From NCBI GenBank assembly GCA_026545765.1, contig CM048841.1, forward strand, positions 89,386,636 to 89,450,635: 64,000 nucleotides of DNA, in the 5' to 3' direction. A model generated the notes under the pieces. It did not search any database. It was not told the DNA's origin and saw only the letters and a list, made by a program, of their open reading frames with translations. Below, piece by piece: positions 35,499-47,049 of the stretch. Each line of letters starts with the position of its first letter. Position 1 is the stretch's first letter. A program made the position numbers and the translations under genes. The stretch is from Plantago major (lineage: Eukaryota > Streptophyta > Magnoliopsida > Lamiales > Plantaginaceae).

Positions 35499-38400
35499 TT
35501 ACTGGGTAGGGTTGCCTAACTGAAGCTTCATAAAACAAATTGTAACCACAAGAGGCCCAGAAAATTCACCAATTGCACACCCAACCCATTGACCAATAGA
35601 AGGACGAACTAATGCTGCTCCTATTCCAGCCCCAATAGAAGCAAAGATGAGCGATGCACCACACTTAGCCGTGATGAATTGTACATTCTTTCCAAAGCCT
35701 AGTAGCTCTTCTCTTGTATCCACCGTTTCACCATCTTTTTTACTTTTAAATATTTTAGTCAAGGTTCGATATACATCAATCCCAACTTGAACTACCCATG
35801 ATGCTAAAATACCAAGGCAATGTCCTGTCATATCCAAAAAAGAAATTACATTTTCAGGATTACCGAACAACACACGGTTAAGACCGAAAGCAAGCAGTGA
35901 CAAACCGACTTTAAATTAGCTAAAACAATTGTACAGTTATCTGAGAGAGGGTAGATCATGAGCAACTAGACCTATTTTTTTTCCTTTTTTCTTTATGAAC
36001 CTTAAGAAATAAAGAAGGCACGGGGACTTTGATTATATTACCTCTACAAGTGGTTCTGCTGACACTGAAGATGTATGTTAATTTCGGCATTCCTCTTCCA
36101 GCTTTTCGCATAGCTGATTTTGGAACATCTGCCAGAGAGACAATGATATTAGAATCAAGGTAATGACATTAAATTCATTTGGGAAGATAAAGCCACATTG
36201 AAGTGTACCTTTGAGCAGTTTCCAAGCCATGCGCTGTGAAACATAATGAACGGCAAGTCTTTCAAGAACGCGTCTCGTGGTACTAACAGTGGTCTATGCA
36301 AGGCAGACTTTCACGATTTAGTAAATCAGCCAAATAGACACAGAGTATATGAAAATTGAACTAGCTAAGTTACACAACAGTAAAAGGTACATATTTTTTT
36401 GTTAATTATTCTCCCTAGATAATTTCAGGGGTAAATTTCATCTACTACCCCGTTAGATCTTCCAATTACACTTGAGGCGCAATAGTTAAACAATTACATA
36501 TAAGTCCATTTTTCCATTTTCATGTTGACCAAACAGTTGCTGCCAAACATGGCCTTCTTTAACATTTTGAAAAGATATCCTTTATTTCTTCCCTAATTCA
36601 ATTCGCTTTTCATTCATACAATTATTTATAATATTGATATTGAGCTTTTCTCCCAAATTCATGTGTCTGGTTCTTAAGTTTTCCCAAAATGGAGCAACTT
36701 GTTCTCTATCATTTCCTTTCTGAATTTCCTTTGATTTTACTTTCCTTTGTAACATGCTTTTTTGGATTTCTATCAAGCTTTCCCTTTTGGTTTTAAAGAT
36801 TTTGTTTATTATTTGGTTGAGGATTATAATGTAGTTGTAAATAATAATTATAAAGTAAATAAAATAATTTTAATTGTAATTTGTAATATAAATATGATTT
36901 TGAGGTAAATATAAAGTTTGTTATAAGTTAGGGTCAAATTTGCAATTTCCATATCCTCTGTGTCTATTTGAACAGCAAGTCTTTCAACAACGCATCCTGT
37001 GGTACCGACAGTGGTCTATGCAAGGCAGACTTTCACGATTTAGTAAACCAGCCAGATAGACACAATGAATAATCACAGAGGATATTTAAATTGAACTCGC
37101 ATGAAAAAACAAAAATGCAATTTTATGCATGGCTAACAAGTATTACAGTACTAAACGTTTTGTAAAACACACTACTACTACTATTCTACTACTTTGATGA
37201 GGAAGAAGATAGGTCAGGCTAAGATCATTATGAAATTTTCATGCCCGTTAATCAAAAAATTCCATGAAAAAATAATGTAAGGAGAATAGAATTTTGTTCT
37301 ACTATACTTCTGTGCAAAACAAACAAATATTTCCATGCATTGAGGGTTTTTTTTCATTTTTATTTTTTCACGTTCATTTTCGGTTTTTTTTTACTGTACC
37401 GTTCCAAAATTTTCAGTACCAAACCAAAAAAAACAATTTCGGTTCGCAGTTATCGGTCCGGTATACCGTTACCGAAATGAACACCACTACCCTCAGAAAT
37501 AAAAGGGGGAGCAGCAAATTTGATACAGTTGTGTAAAGAAAACAAAAAATGAAATTCTCTTGAAATATCTTCTGGGTAGGTCAGTTGGTAAATGTATGAT
37601 CTAGAGTTCTGGAAATAAGAATTAGTCAAAGATAAGGGGGATAAAAGTTTCAGGTATAACACAATGTATTTCAAGCATTAATCATCCAGGATCAAAGTTC
37701 AGATGTTCCAACCAATAAGTTTTTAACCCTTACACTAACTAATTAAGTGTTTAGAAGGTTCCACCAAAAAAAAAAAAAAATCTGAAAGTTCTTATAATAT
37801 TAAGTAAAATAGTCTTACCTCCCGAGCTATTTGTTTCACAGAATTCTTGAAAGGAACAACATAATCCACGTGCTTTTCTTCAAGGTTTTCCTCTAGAAAA
37901 CTATCCTCGTCATCCTCTTCAGTAAGTGAACGGCGCTCCACAACAGGAATGAAGTATAAGAAAAAGGATCTGACAGATGTTATTGCAAGAGTCTTCCAGT
38001 GAAAAGCTGAGAATATAGGTTTCAACTGAATATCATACTGCTTGGTACTATGTATTACTGCCTCATTCTTAAAGATATATCCGGATGCAGTACGCATACT
38101 AGACATATAGTCGCCATCAAGTGCCTCTGTGCCCGCATCACAATAGGAAACCCGCGGAATGCCATTTCTGATAATTGAACGATCACAAATACATCAATAT
38201 AGTTTGATCAACTACGCCCAGTGTCGCAATCAATTCAACATCCAAAACAAATAATTTTGCTAAAACATTTAGATTATGTGAGCAGTATGGATTCCCAAAG
38301 GATAATAATACTGTGTAGCAAATAATGACTAATTTACAGAAGATTGCATGGAACTTAAGAGACCACATGCAAATGAAACCCATAAATACAAGCTAGTTTT

Positions 38401-40089
38401 ATGATGGAGAAAAGTTATCTTGCCCAGTGTATGAGATCATGTTCATATATTATGATCAAACTATCCTAGCTTAATTCTCTTAATATGATTTAGTTCGCTA
38501 CGTTGACTATAGGGAGAAGATTTGCTGTCCAATGGCCGAGCTTCAGGAAATGCGCAAAATCAGCAATTCCGTTTTTTACCCCCCCCCCCCCCCCCCCCCC
38601 CAAAGACTCAGGATGCTGACTGTAAAATGCCTACTAAATCTCATTCCCTCAAATCACTGATAAACTCATGTAAGGTCGTCGGAATCAGAGAAATCATATG
38701 AAATCCAGACCAGACCCTCCCTAGTCCCTACAACTCATGAATTAATAATTAACAACAATGTCTACTCAACACAAATGAATTAAGCGTTAATGAAACTTTT
38801 TGCAAAAGATGGCATTTACCCTGACAGAGAGGACAAGTAAGTATGGTTGACTAGTTGTATTTTTCGAAGAGGCAAAAGGCTCAGTCTTAGTTTTTTGGTT
38901 TCTGAATTGGGGCATGGATCATTTCGACATAACTTTCTAAAGAGAAAACCGGTGAGAAAAGCAGCAGTCCAAGATAACAAGATAAGACATAATGTTTTTA
39001 CTATATCAGTCAGGACTCCGGACGAGAAAAGAGAAAGAATAGTCAGACCAGCAATAAGCATGTATGACTCAGTAGCTTAACCATAGTTTACGGCTCTCTA
39101 ATTCTTGTCATTGAAGTTAAAGTGCTTTTTAATGATTGAGGAGGTCTGATATATATATGATCTCATTATTTGTTTGTTACTGATTTATTCGTCTGGCAAC
39201 AACAAAACACTTTCTCATTTCCAATCTCCTTGATATACCCACATTAATATTCAATAGCACCACTATTTTTATATGTGTGATGCCAATATGGATACCAATA
39301 TTCTTCCAATCGTCAATAAATGGAACACCTAAGAGAAATGGAAGTTCCAATTATCTAGTCTAGGTACATTATATATAATATTGCAGGTGAGCTAATGTTT
39401 CAAGCATAACATAACACAGACTCTGTAGCAAAATAACAAAATGAAGAAAAGAGTAAACTACACTCCTCTGTTCTTAGGAACAAGAAAATCGATAAACTTA
39501 TCGCCTACTCCACTGGTACAAGGGTATACTCCCTTCTTTCAATAACTTACACAAAAAAATGCTAATTTCAGTTTGAGAAACTTTCTCCTTGGTTACCAAT
39601 CATTCGTACATTATGTCATACTTTATGAATTCTTTATCCATCCTCTCCCGTACTTGATCAACCCAAGTTACAAACTTTATCAATCAAAAACCCCACAGTC
39701 ACTCGATTCGTCAACATCTTTACAAAATTATCAACTCCACAAAGAAAGTTATGAAAACAAAAATGGGGCAATTATAAAGTTAGCAACAGCAATTTGCTTT
39801 CACATTAACAACATTGAGCTGTATTAACAGATGAAAAGCGGTGCCAGAAACATTAGAAATGAAATTTAAGCAAAAAGAAGCATACATTGAAGAGAGTCGA
39901 GATACACAAGAGGGGTTTTTACCCGAAGAAAGAACCAAAGGCGAATGGAGTAGCAACGGTGAATGAAGCAGCAGCAGCAAGAGTAGGAGGTCCGAGAAGT
40001 TTGGTGGAGAAGAGGGATCTCGAAGTGAACGACTGGCCACCAAAATTGGGACTTTTTCTGACCAGATCCAGTAACGCTATGGCTGCCAT
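35499..40089 (-). CDS. Unnamed plant multi-pass membrane protein
   Basis: Seven exons on the - strand: 40089-39923, 39512-39464, 39067-38820, 38167-37819, 36293-36209, 36128-36042, 35908-35499. All joins are GT-AG and keep phase, giving 464 aa. The start (MAAIALLDLVRKSPNFGGQS) is Ser/Arg-rich with few acids, like an organelle presequence. Hydrophobic segments follow at about 37-55, 73-105 (SYMLIAGLTILSLFSSGVL), 210-230 (FFLYFIPVV) and three or more in the last exon (ILASWVVQVGIDVY, GASLIFASIGAGIGAALV, AIGEFSGPLVVTICF). Between them lies an acidic loop (SLTEEDDEDSFLEENLEE). The Gly-rich IFASIGAGIGAALVRPSIGQ stretch resembles small-residue packed helices. I do not recognise the family, and no function is proposed. 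Confidence 0.7.
36243..37097 (-). repeat. Partial duplication of exon 5 of the membrane-protein gene
   Basis: Bases 36,243-36,360 (exon 5 and its upstream intron) recur at about 36,965-37,097 with substitutions: both have tggtctatgcaaggcagac and tttcacgatttagtaaa. The second copy keeps the splice acceptor and about 60 bases of exon (TTVGTTGCVVERLAV) but lacks the donor half. It lies in the intron upstream of the true exon. The 600 bp between the copies is AT-rich and unrelated. Confidence 0.75.
37170..37200. repeat. CTA-rich short repeat
   Basis: Short run of cta triplets (ctactactactattctacta) in an intron of the membrane-protein gene. Confidence 0.6.
37557..37640 (+). repeat. tRNA-like (SINE) relic in an intron
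   Basis: tgggtaggtcagttggtaaat resembles a tRNA 5' half with A box; the B-box half (gagttctgg) is degenerate. Probably a worn SINE head. Confidence 0.3.
38579..38602. repeat. Poly-C tract
   Basis: About 23 consecutive C in an intron of the membrane-protein gene. Such runs are unusual in this AT-rich window and prone to sequencing error. Confidence 0.9.
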
Positions 40090-40149
40090 TGGAACAAACT
40101 GTCTCACCTCCAAAAAATCAAGGGTTTTCGTCTTTTCGATTTCAACAAA

Positions 40150-41084
40150 ATGAAGACATGCTTATATATATTGCAGTTATTGTATTATTAAATATATATA
40201 TGCGGACTAAAACTCCGAATAATTACTTATAGTCCCTCATCCAATTCGTCCCCGAAACAAATTCATTCGGAATTTGAAACAATTGCAGATATCCCATTTA
40301 CGTTGACCGGCACTGACATGTCATTTCTATCTCTGTCCAGTTGGATATTTTAGGACCGATCTATTAAGAAAAAACGTAAAAGAAATTGAAATTCATATAT
40401 AAAAAAATTTAAAGAATCGACTCGACCTCTTGAATTCTCAACTCGGGATTTAATCCCTTAGAGATGATAGACCTTTTGCCTGTAAGTTCAATGAATGAAG
40501 CTTGAATCACCGAACATTTGTATTTTATATTCAAAAGTTGGATTCCCTTTTGTATCAAGCTGGTCAATTCGGTCGTTGACGTGGGACTTTATTACGTGAA
40601 AATAAGAGTATCCATTCGTAAATTTGTGAAGAATGTCGAGTAATTCGTAGGTGGGGACGAGTCAAATAGTAATGATTCGAAACACTTCATTTTCTTAACC
40701 CACTATTAGCCAAACCACCTGGGCACTTGATAAAAATTGGATCCCAAAATGACGGGTTTCATGAATTGTTCAGAAGATTACGATTTCGAAAATTTCCATA
40801 GCATATTGGAACAATTATTGGTTTAGTTGTACATGGTCGTGTGCATTGGATGATTACATCTCAGGGCCAGGCGCCGATTGGACGAGGAAGGGCGTAGTAA
40901 TCAACAAAATGCTCTAGATGTGGTCCATTCAATGAGCTAATCTAATCTTTTATTAAATCGAATCTTCATTTATTATTATTATTATTATTTTTATTATTAT
41001 TATTATTTTTTTTTTGTCGCCTAACAATATATTAATATTTGTCAAAGATTATCAAAATGGACATATTTCACCAAAGGAAATGGA
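40150..41084. other. Upstream spacer of the membrane-protein gene
   Basis: No gene. Contains a TTA/ATT microsatellite at 40,970-41,010 and a TA-rich stretch just upstream of the leader at 40,165-40,200 (tatatattgcag, tatatatatg) that could include its TATA box. Confidence 0.4.
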
Positions 41085-41335
41085 ACTTTCGAGTAACTCT
41101 CATGAGAGATGGTCTTATGAAGAAACTAAAAAGACGAACAAACATTACAGTTATATAAAAAAATATTAGAGGTTTTACTAAAAACATTAGTGATATACAT
41201 ATACATAAAAATGATATAAAATGTCAACTTATAAAACATTACTGATATTGTTTAAAACATTATACATATACTTAAGAATATCAATCCGTCTTTCAGGTCT
41301 ATCACTAATACACGTCTCTTTCAAGACTTTGTGAT
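41085..41335. mobile_element. MITE-like repeat, copy 2
   Basis: Shares with 11,254-11,475 the core aaaacattactgatattg ... aaaacattatacatat and right end ttcaagactttg. The left end ctctcatgagagatggtct resembles the palindrome-ended MITE family. Confidence 0.5.
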
Positions 41336-41691
41336 GACTTAGGTATTTTATTATTTATTAATGTTTAATTCGCAAATTACCATAAAATGGTGATCTACAA
41401 TGTCATTGAGCGCATATGAGACTTGACGAGTAGGCGATCCAGTTTTAGACTTGTGTGTTAAGATTTGTTCACGTCAGGTAGGTTAATTGTAGAAAGGGGT
41501 TAGTTACCCGTTTGATCTCGTAGTAACATGTAAAATTGGTGATAAAAGAAATGCATCGTAATAGAAATATTATAGAATTTTATAAATGACTCATTCCATA
41601 AATTTACTTTTTTTTTTTATGAGACGAGTCTATATCATGTTATCACATACTAACATTGGATCATGACATGGTTCGTCCGATGATGAATCTA

Positions 41692-42060
41692 TCAAGAACC
41701 GCATTTGAATCCACCGCAAATGCTTAAAAGAATGATAATCATCAAGATGACGAGAATGAACGCCGCACCGAAACTAAGCTATCGCAACATACTTCCTCTG
41801 CATTTTCGATCAAAACTGCTGAACCGGTATCTACCGACAACTTAAAAACAAGAGCTATTTTACATACTATATAACATCAGAACCATGTGATTAGGAACTT
41901 GAAAATTAAGGATGAACAAATGTACTGGAGCTTAATTTCAAGTGTTAACAGAGCTAGAGAAAAAGTATATACCTGTTTAAATTGCAAGTGAGATGATCGA
42001 TCAAATTAGATCGATTTGTAGATTATAGGGTGACTTTCATGTTCTCTACTTATATAGCTA
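41692..42060 (-). pseudogene. Possible tiny hydrophobic-peptide gene or relic
   Basis: On the - strand a TATA box (GCTATATAAG, 42,049-42,058) is followed by a leader ending at a donor-like aaacag|gtatata near 41,971. ATG 41,803 opens MQRKYVAIA-stop. Overlapping it in another frame is LSFGAAFILVILMIIILLSI followed by CGGFKCGS-stop (41,778-41,692), a good membrane helix with a Cys/Gly tail. Either the second frame is a terminal exon joined at gatag|cttag, or a one-base indel has broken a short membrane peptide. No family is recognised. Confidence 0.3.
42049..42058 (-). promoter_or_regulatory. TATA box of the putative tiny-peptide gene
   Basis: GCTATATAAG on the - strand, a near-consensus plant TATA box, about 250 bp upstream of ATG 41,803, with room for a leader intron between. 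Confidence 0.4.
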
Positions 42061-42544
42061 GGGGTGTATATGAAAGATGACAAAATATATTGAGAATTGA
42101 ATACAACTAAACAGGTCCAGTTAAATATTTAGTTGCTAACTCTTGGATTTTATCCATTTTGAGTTCTTGTTCACCTTTTCTATTTATTTAATGGCCGGCT
42201 ACCTTTTAATTAATTTGTCTATGGTTGATTCACAATTGGTTGGATTCCAGTTTTTTGTTTTTATAATTAAACTATGTAATGAGCTATCACGATGTAGAGC
42301 CGATTTTTTTGTGGCTATTAGGTAAACGATTAAAATCACATACGGGGGATGTATTTGGGAAGCGTCAACGGAAGGAGGAGGTAGAGATGCAAATAACTTG
42401 TGTGTGCTAATAATAGTAGCGTATCGTGACTATCGTGAATTGACTACAAAATCTTTGGCTTCCAATTTCCAGTTTCATTTCATCTTGCTCCTCTGCGAAA
42501 TTTGGTTTGTCGATCCCTAATTCTTTCGTGAAACTCTATTAAAG

Positions 42545-42859
42545 GACTCACTCACCATTGAGTTGCTCTTCATCTTCCTTCACTCACTCGCCATTTAGCT
42601 TAGTATCTACTTTAGATCTACAACTATTTTAAGGATCGATAATCATCTCAAACTTTGAGCTGATTGAGTGAGAGAGATAGTAACCCTAGCTTAGCTAGCT
42701 CCCTTCTTATTTCGTACAATTAGATATACTGTTGAATGGCCTGCTCGTATTTTCTTTCTTTGATTGTTTGATTGTCTGTTGAGCTCTCCGATTTCACCGT
42801 GTCAAAAGTTTTTCTTCTTCTGTGTATTTGATTTTGTAGCTAGGAGATTCATGTTCAAG
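42545..42859 (+). other. Probable 5' UTR exon of the F-box gene
   Basis: A CT-rich leader (cactcaccattgagttgctc, cttcactcactcgcc) ends at a strong donor (ttcaag|gtacgt, exon end 42,859). An acceptor at 45,424-45,425 (atacag) would join it to the F-box exon 31 bases before its ATG. An upstream ATG (ATGTTCAAG) sits at the very end of this exon. The link is inferred. Confidence 0.4.
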
Positions 42860-43375
42860 GTACGTTCACTTTATTCTGCACTACTACTGTATAATTGATT
42901 TCAACTTTCTAATTTATGCAAGATTCATTAACAGAGTGTGTCTGTGCTAGCAACTAGTATAAACTATGATGATAGATTTTTGTGGAAAAATTAATGCACG
43001 TATATAGCTCGACGATTAGATTTTCTGTCACGTTGATCATTATGATTGTTGCTGCTTTTGTGTGGGTTCAAAACTATGTCTGGTCTGCATATCCAACAGA
43101 TCATCTGATATGCTATGCTTAGTTGTCTTTGCATCTATGGTAGCTAGATAATTATGATCTGATAAATTGAAACCAAAATCTAGTGCAAAATCTTGTTTGC
43201 ATATCTCAGTAGATAACATGGAATTACCCCTTTTACATTGCCTCCACAACCCTATTCTTATTGTCCAACTTACTTTTCATTACTCACCAACTTCTTCAAT
43301 CTGTATACACTATCGTATTTTATATGAAAACTTGACAAGTACTATGGAATAGATGTGAGTCGGCCTACTTCAAAT

Positions 43376-43803
43376 CAAGGTTGTCAATCGCAAATCGCGT
43401 CGCGCTAGGCCAAAAAATCGGGATCGCGGTCGCGGGCGGGATAGCGAAGGAAAAAAAAAACGCAAAATTTATAAAAAAATATATAGGATGAGTTAAAATT
43501 AGTGTAAAGACAAGCAAAGTAAACTAAGAAATAAATTTTTCTTCTTTCTCTGTTTTCTTCTTTCGCTTCTGTTGTTGGCAGAATGTTGCTCTGTTTTTTT
43601 TTTTCATTCTGCCCGTTGGCCTTTGTTCCTTAAGTGGGGGGTAAAATTGAAATTTTACCCCCCAAATGACGCCCTAGGTAATTTAACAAATCCGGCTATC
43701 GCGCCACCAGACGGGATCCGAGATCATGGGCGGTCATAGCGATAGTAACTATCCCTTCTGACCAAATTTCTTGGGCGCGATCGTGTCGGGATTGACAACA
43801 TTG
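43376..43803. mobile_element. hAT-type MITE
   Basis: 428 bp with ends CAAGGTTGTCAATC and GATTGACAACATTG, flanked by a perfect 8-bp duplication CTTCAAAT (43,368-43,375 and 43,804-43,811). CAAGG termini and an 8-bp duplication are hAT hallmarks. It is G+C-rich at the ends (cgcgtcgcgctaggcc) and non-coding. It lies in the probable leader intron of the F-box gene. Confidence 0.9.
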
Positions 43804-43915
43804 CTTCAAATCGCAATAGTCTAAGAGCCATTTTATGCAAGTTGTCAGTGTGTTGCATTTCTATTACCTTTCAAATACATCACTTGCCGTATAATGATAT
43901 ATCTATGTACTACTG

Positions 43916-45088
43916 GATTAATGCTTTATGTGGATCGCGCCCCCAGGCAATGAGGTTGCTACAGCATAGCTGTAGCGGGACAAATATAGATCGCGGTCTG
44001 TCGCGCCCGCGATCTCAGTATCGCATCCCGGGCGCGATCGCCCGGGATGCTTTAGTTCGCCCTGGAGCGTTTGGTGGGGGTAAAATTTCAATTTTACCCC
44101 CACTTAAGAAAGAAAGCAGACTGCAGAAGCGAACAGAAGGAAAAAACAGAAGCGAGCAGAAGCAAAAAAACGCAAAGCAGCAGAAGCGAAAAACAGAACA
44201 GCAAGAAGGGAAAAAACGCCACCTCCCGCCCAGCTCCGGCGTCTTCTCCGGCGGATCTTGACCGACTTACCTCACTTCATCAGTAGCCAACCAATTGAGT
44301 AAGGTATGTTGGATTATTTCACTTTAATTAGCCAATTTTAAATTAGGGTTTTATGAAATTGAATTGGGGCTTTTGCTTAATTCTTGTTTTATTGCTTCAA
44401 TACTATCTTATGCTTGATTTTGTTTAGTTATTTGGACCTATTATAGTTCAATTGGACATGATTTGATATTATGAGTTAGGGTTTTAACTTTTAATTAAAT
44501 TTAGTTGGGGGTTTTGGTTGATTACTTGATTACAATCCATTGATTGTTTGATTATCATGAATCTCCGTAGATATGTCATCAATGGAAGAAAGGATAGTCC
44601 CGAAGGGTAAAAATGTTGATATAGGATGGGAATTCAATAGTATGGTGGAAGCTAATAACACCAAGAAAGTAAGGTGCAATTATTGTGGTCATGTGAGCAA
44701 TGGTGGTATTACAAGAGCAAAGGATCATCAAATGGGAAAGAAAGGAGAGGTCACTTCTTGTGTTAAAACACCGGAACATGACAAAGTGAAGATGATGATT
44801 GATGATTTGATGTTTTCTTGAGAATTGAATGTTGACATAAAACTATTTGCTTGCTTTTGTGTGTGTTTCGACTTTCGTTTATGACTTTGCTTTGTGTTAT
44901 CATGTTATGTATGAGACTTATTTATTTCTTAGTTTACTTTGCTTGTCTTAATGTCTTTACACTAATTTTAACTCATCCTATATATTTTTTTTATAAATTT
45001 TGCGTTTTTTTTCCTCGCTATCCTTCATGACATGATCCCGGTTTTTTGGGCCTATCGCGACGCGACGTGATTTGCGATTGACAACCTT
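43916..45088 (+). mobile_element. Truncated hAT element of the same family
   Basis: The right end (gcgacgcgacgtgatttgcg, then attgacaaccttg) is the inverted counterpart of the MITE's left end, and about 150 bp inside it (aactcatcctatatat, tagtttactttgcttgtc) also match. The left terminus is not a recognisable CAAGG end, so it is rearranged or lost. The flank tactactg (43,908-43,915) resembles tattactg after 45,088. It carries the BED-finger ORF. It probably represents the coding relative that could mobilise the 428-bp MITE. Confidence 0.65.
44573..44821 (+). CDS. BED-type zinc finger fragment of a hAT transposase
   Basis: An 82-aa open frame. VRCNYCGHVSNGGITRAKDH has the CxxC of a BED finger followed by a His-containing helix, the N-terminal DNA-binding part of plant hAT transposases. 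The frame stops (DDLMFS-stop) before any catalytic RNase-H-like or dimerisation region, so the protein is a fragment. A splice to a lost downstream exon is possible. It lies within the hAT-related element at 43,916-45,088. Confidence 0.6.
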   Translation: MSSMEERIVPKGKNVDIGWEFNSMVEANNTKKVRCNYCGHVSNGGITRAKDHQMGKKGEVTSCVKTPEHDKVKMMIDDLMFS

Positions 45089-45456
45089 GTATTACTGAAA
45101 CACCATGTACAAAGGTATTAATGGATGGGAAGTTTGGTTAAATCAAATTCAGGTCTCAATTTGGATCTGCATTGTTGTACTAAATCTTTTCTCATATAAG
45201 AAATTATACTAAAGGGAACTACCCTATAGTTATGTATGACACACTTTTAAAACTTACCTCCATTTCCACGGCATTGTCCTTTTCATTTTGTAGAAAGGAT
45301 ACAAAAGGTAAGCACAACTATAAATGCTCCTACAAAGTGATAAACGTGTTTCAAATGGCGTGTGTTGACACAAGCATTAACGCGCTTCTTATGAAAAGTG
45401 ATTATGTATAAGTCTTGGAATACAGAGTAGATCACTATTCAATTCTAGGGTTTCCA

Positions 45457-47049
45457 ATGGTGGATGTCGGCGGCGGTGCAGTCAATGATGATTTTCCTGA
45501 AGATGTAATTCATCATATACAATCTTACCTCAATGGAAAAGATGCTGCCAAGACAACCATTCTTTCCAAAACCTGGTACGAATCCTGGAAAAATCGCCCA
45601 GATCTAGATTTTGACGAGCGCCACTTTCAACTTGCCGATGGATTCTTGAATTTCGCGACATCAAGTATAGGCAGGTATCAGGATTTCAAATTAAAGGTAG
45701 ATAAGTTCCATCTCTGGATGAATGTTGTTCATGATTTTGGTTCGGCATATGTTGCTGCCTATTTGATTTCAAAATCTGTGAAAATGGGCGTTAATGATGT
45801 TAATGTCGAAATCCAGTCCCCGCTTCATATGTTTCTTTTGCCTATGTCTGTGTTTGAGACTACGTCCTTGGTTAGATTGTCTATTTCTGGGTGCATAGTT
45901 GGTAGAACTTTAGGAGAGGAAATATTGTGTTGTGGACTTATGGGGTTTAGGTTATGTGATGTTAGAATAGACGATGATATGATGGCGGAGATAACTACAA
46001 GCTGCCCTTTGCTCAAAAATGTATTCTTGTCTGACTGTGAGGGTTTTTCGAGAGTTAATATGAGCAAACTTCTACATCTTGAGAAAGTTCATATCAGAAT
46101 GGCGCATTCAAGATCTAGAGCATTAGGCATGAGTCCTTTGATAGAGTTTCATGAGAGGACTATTGGATTTAATCTTGGTGACATATCCAGCCTGCCAGTG
46201 TTCGAGAGATTGAGCTCCCTACTGCTGGAAGGGGTCAAACTTGATCCTGGTTTTTTCGTTTGGTTTTCAGCTGTGTTTCCTTGCCTCATGGATCTCACTA
46301 TTCGCGACTGTCACGGTTATGAAAGATTCAGTATGTCGAGCAAATCTCTCAAACTCATAAACTTTCAACCCGACAGAAGCCTGAAGTCTGCAACATTTGA
46401 TGTTCCTGGCATTAAAATGTTCAAATATTCAGGAGTTTTGATCCATTCTTTGTGTATCAGAAATGGGTCAAATGAATGGGAATCAGATATAACTCTGACT
46501 TGCAGACTTAAGCGTGCATCATTATTCCGTCAGCTGAAAAAATTCTTATCGAGTTTGAGTCCGTCTAAAATTTCCCTGGTTATGCATGTTACGGGTTATA
46601 TGCACCCTGAATTGTTCAAAGATGTTCAAGGACTCGGTGAACCGAACTTCAAACCTGAAGTGGGCAATTTTAAGTTGATGGAGCTACCCTACCATACAGA
46701 AGCGTGCTCGGCTCTTTGGTATGGTTTACTTTGGTGTTTCAGCCCTAAGATCGTCTATCATGTCCAGTTGCACAACTCACTTGATGTATGTGCTATTTCC
46801 AACCATGAAGATTTCTGGAAGGCTTTTGCTGAAAGGCTGGTTCTAAATGGCACTAGAACGGCTCAAGCGTTGTCTTGCATAGAAGGACTTCAGGGAGTAA
46901 ACCTGGAAATCTTTGAAGAGACTCGATCAGAATGGCAGCCTTTGCTCTGGAAGACTTTCTTGGATGCTTCGACGGTCCCAAAATCTGGACGAAAAGTCAG
47001 GTTCCAACTGAAATGGAAGGGGCCATGTGAAAATGGTGGAGCAAATTAG
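45457..47049 (+). CDS. F-box/LRR-like protein
   Basis: 530 aa in a single exon. The F-box is at about residues 9-50 (DDFPEDVIHHIQSYLNGKDA then AKTTILSKTWYESW), which binds SKP1 in an SCF ubiquitin ligase. The rest has loosely spaced leucine-rich segments (for example LVRLSISGCIVG, CPLLKNVFLSDCEGF, CLMDLTIRDCHGY), typical of plant F-box/LRR proteins that select targets. The start is the ATG at 45,457; the frame opens 42 bases earlier without an ATG. A splice acceptor 31 bp upstream suggests a leader intron. The target is unknown. The family expands rapidly in plants, so the precise subgroup is not given. Confidence 0.82.
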   Translation: MVDVGGGAVNDDFPEDVIHHIQSYLNGKDAAKTTILSKTWYESWKNRPDLDFDERHFQLADGFLNFATSSIGRYQDFKLKVDKFHLWMNVVHDFGSAYVAAYLISKSVKMGVNDVNVEIQSPLHMFLLPMSVFETTSLVRLSISGCIVGRTLGEEILCCGLMGFRLCDVRIDDDMMAEITTSCPLLKNVFLSDCEGFSRVNMSKLLHLEKVHIRMAHSRSRALGMSPLIEFHERTIGFNLGDISSLPVFERLSSLLLEGVKLDPGFFVWFSAVFPCLMDLTIRDCHGYERFSMSSKSLKLINFQPDRSLKSATFDVPGIKMFKYSGVLIHSLCIRNGSNEWESDITLTCRLKRASLFRQLKKFLSSLSPSKISLVMHVTGYMHPELFKDVQGLGEPNFKPEVGNFKLMELPYHTEACSALWYGLLWCFSPKIVYHVQLHNSLDVCAISNHEDFWKAFAERLVLNGTRTAQALSCIEGLQGVNLEIFEETRSEWQPLLWKTFLDASTVPKSGRKVRFQLKWKGPCENGGAN

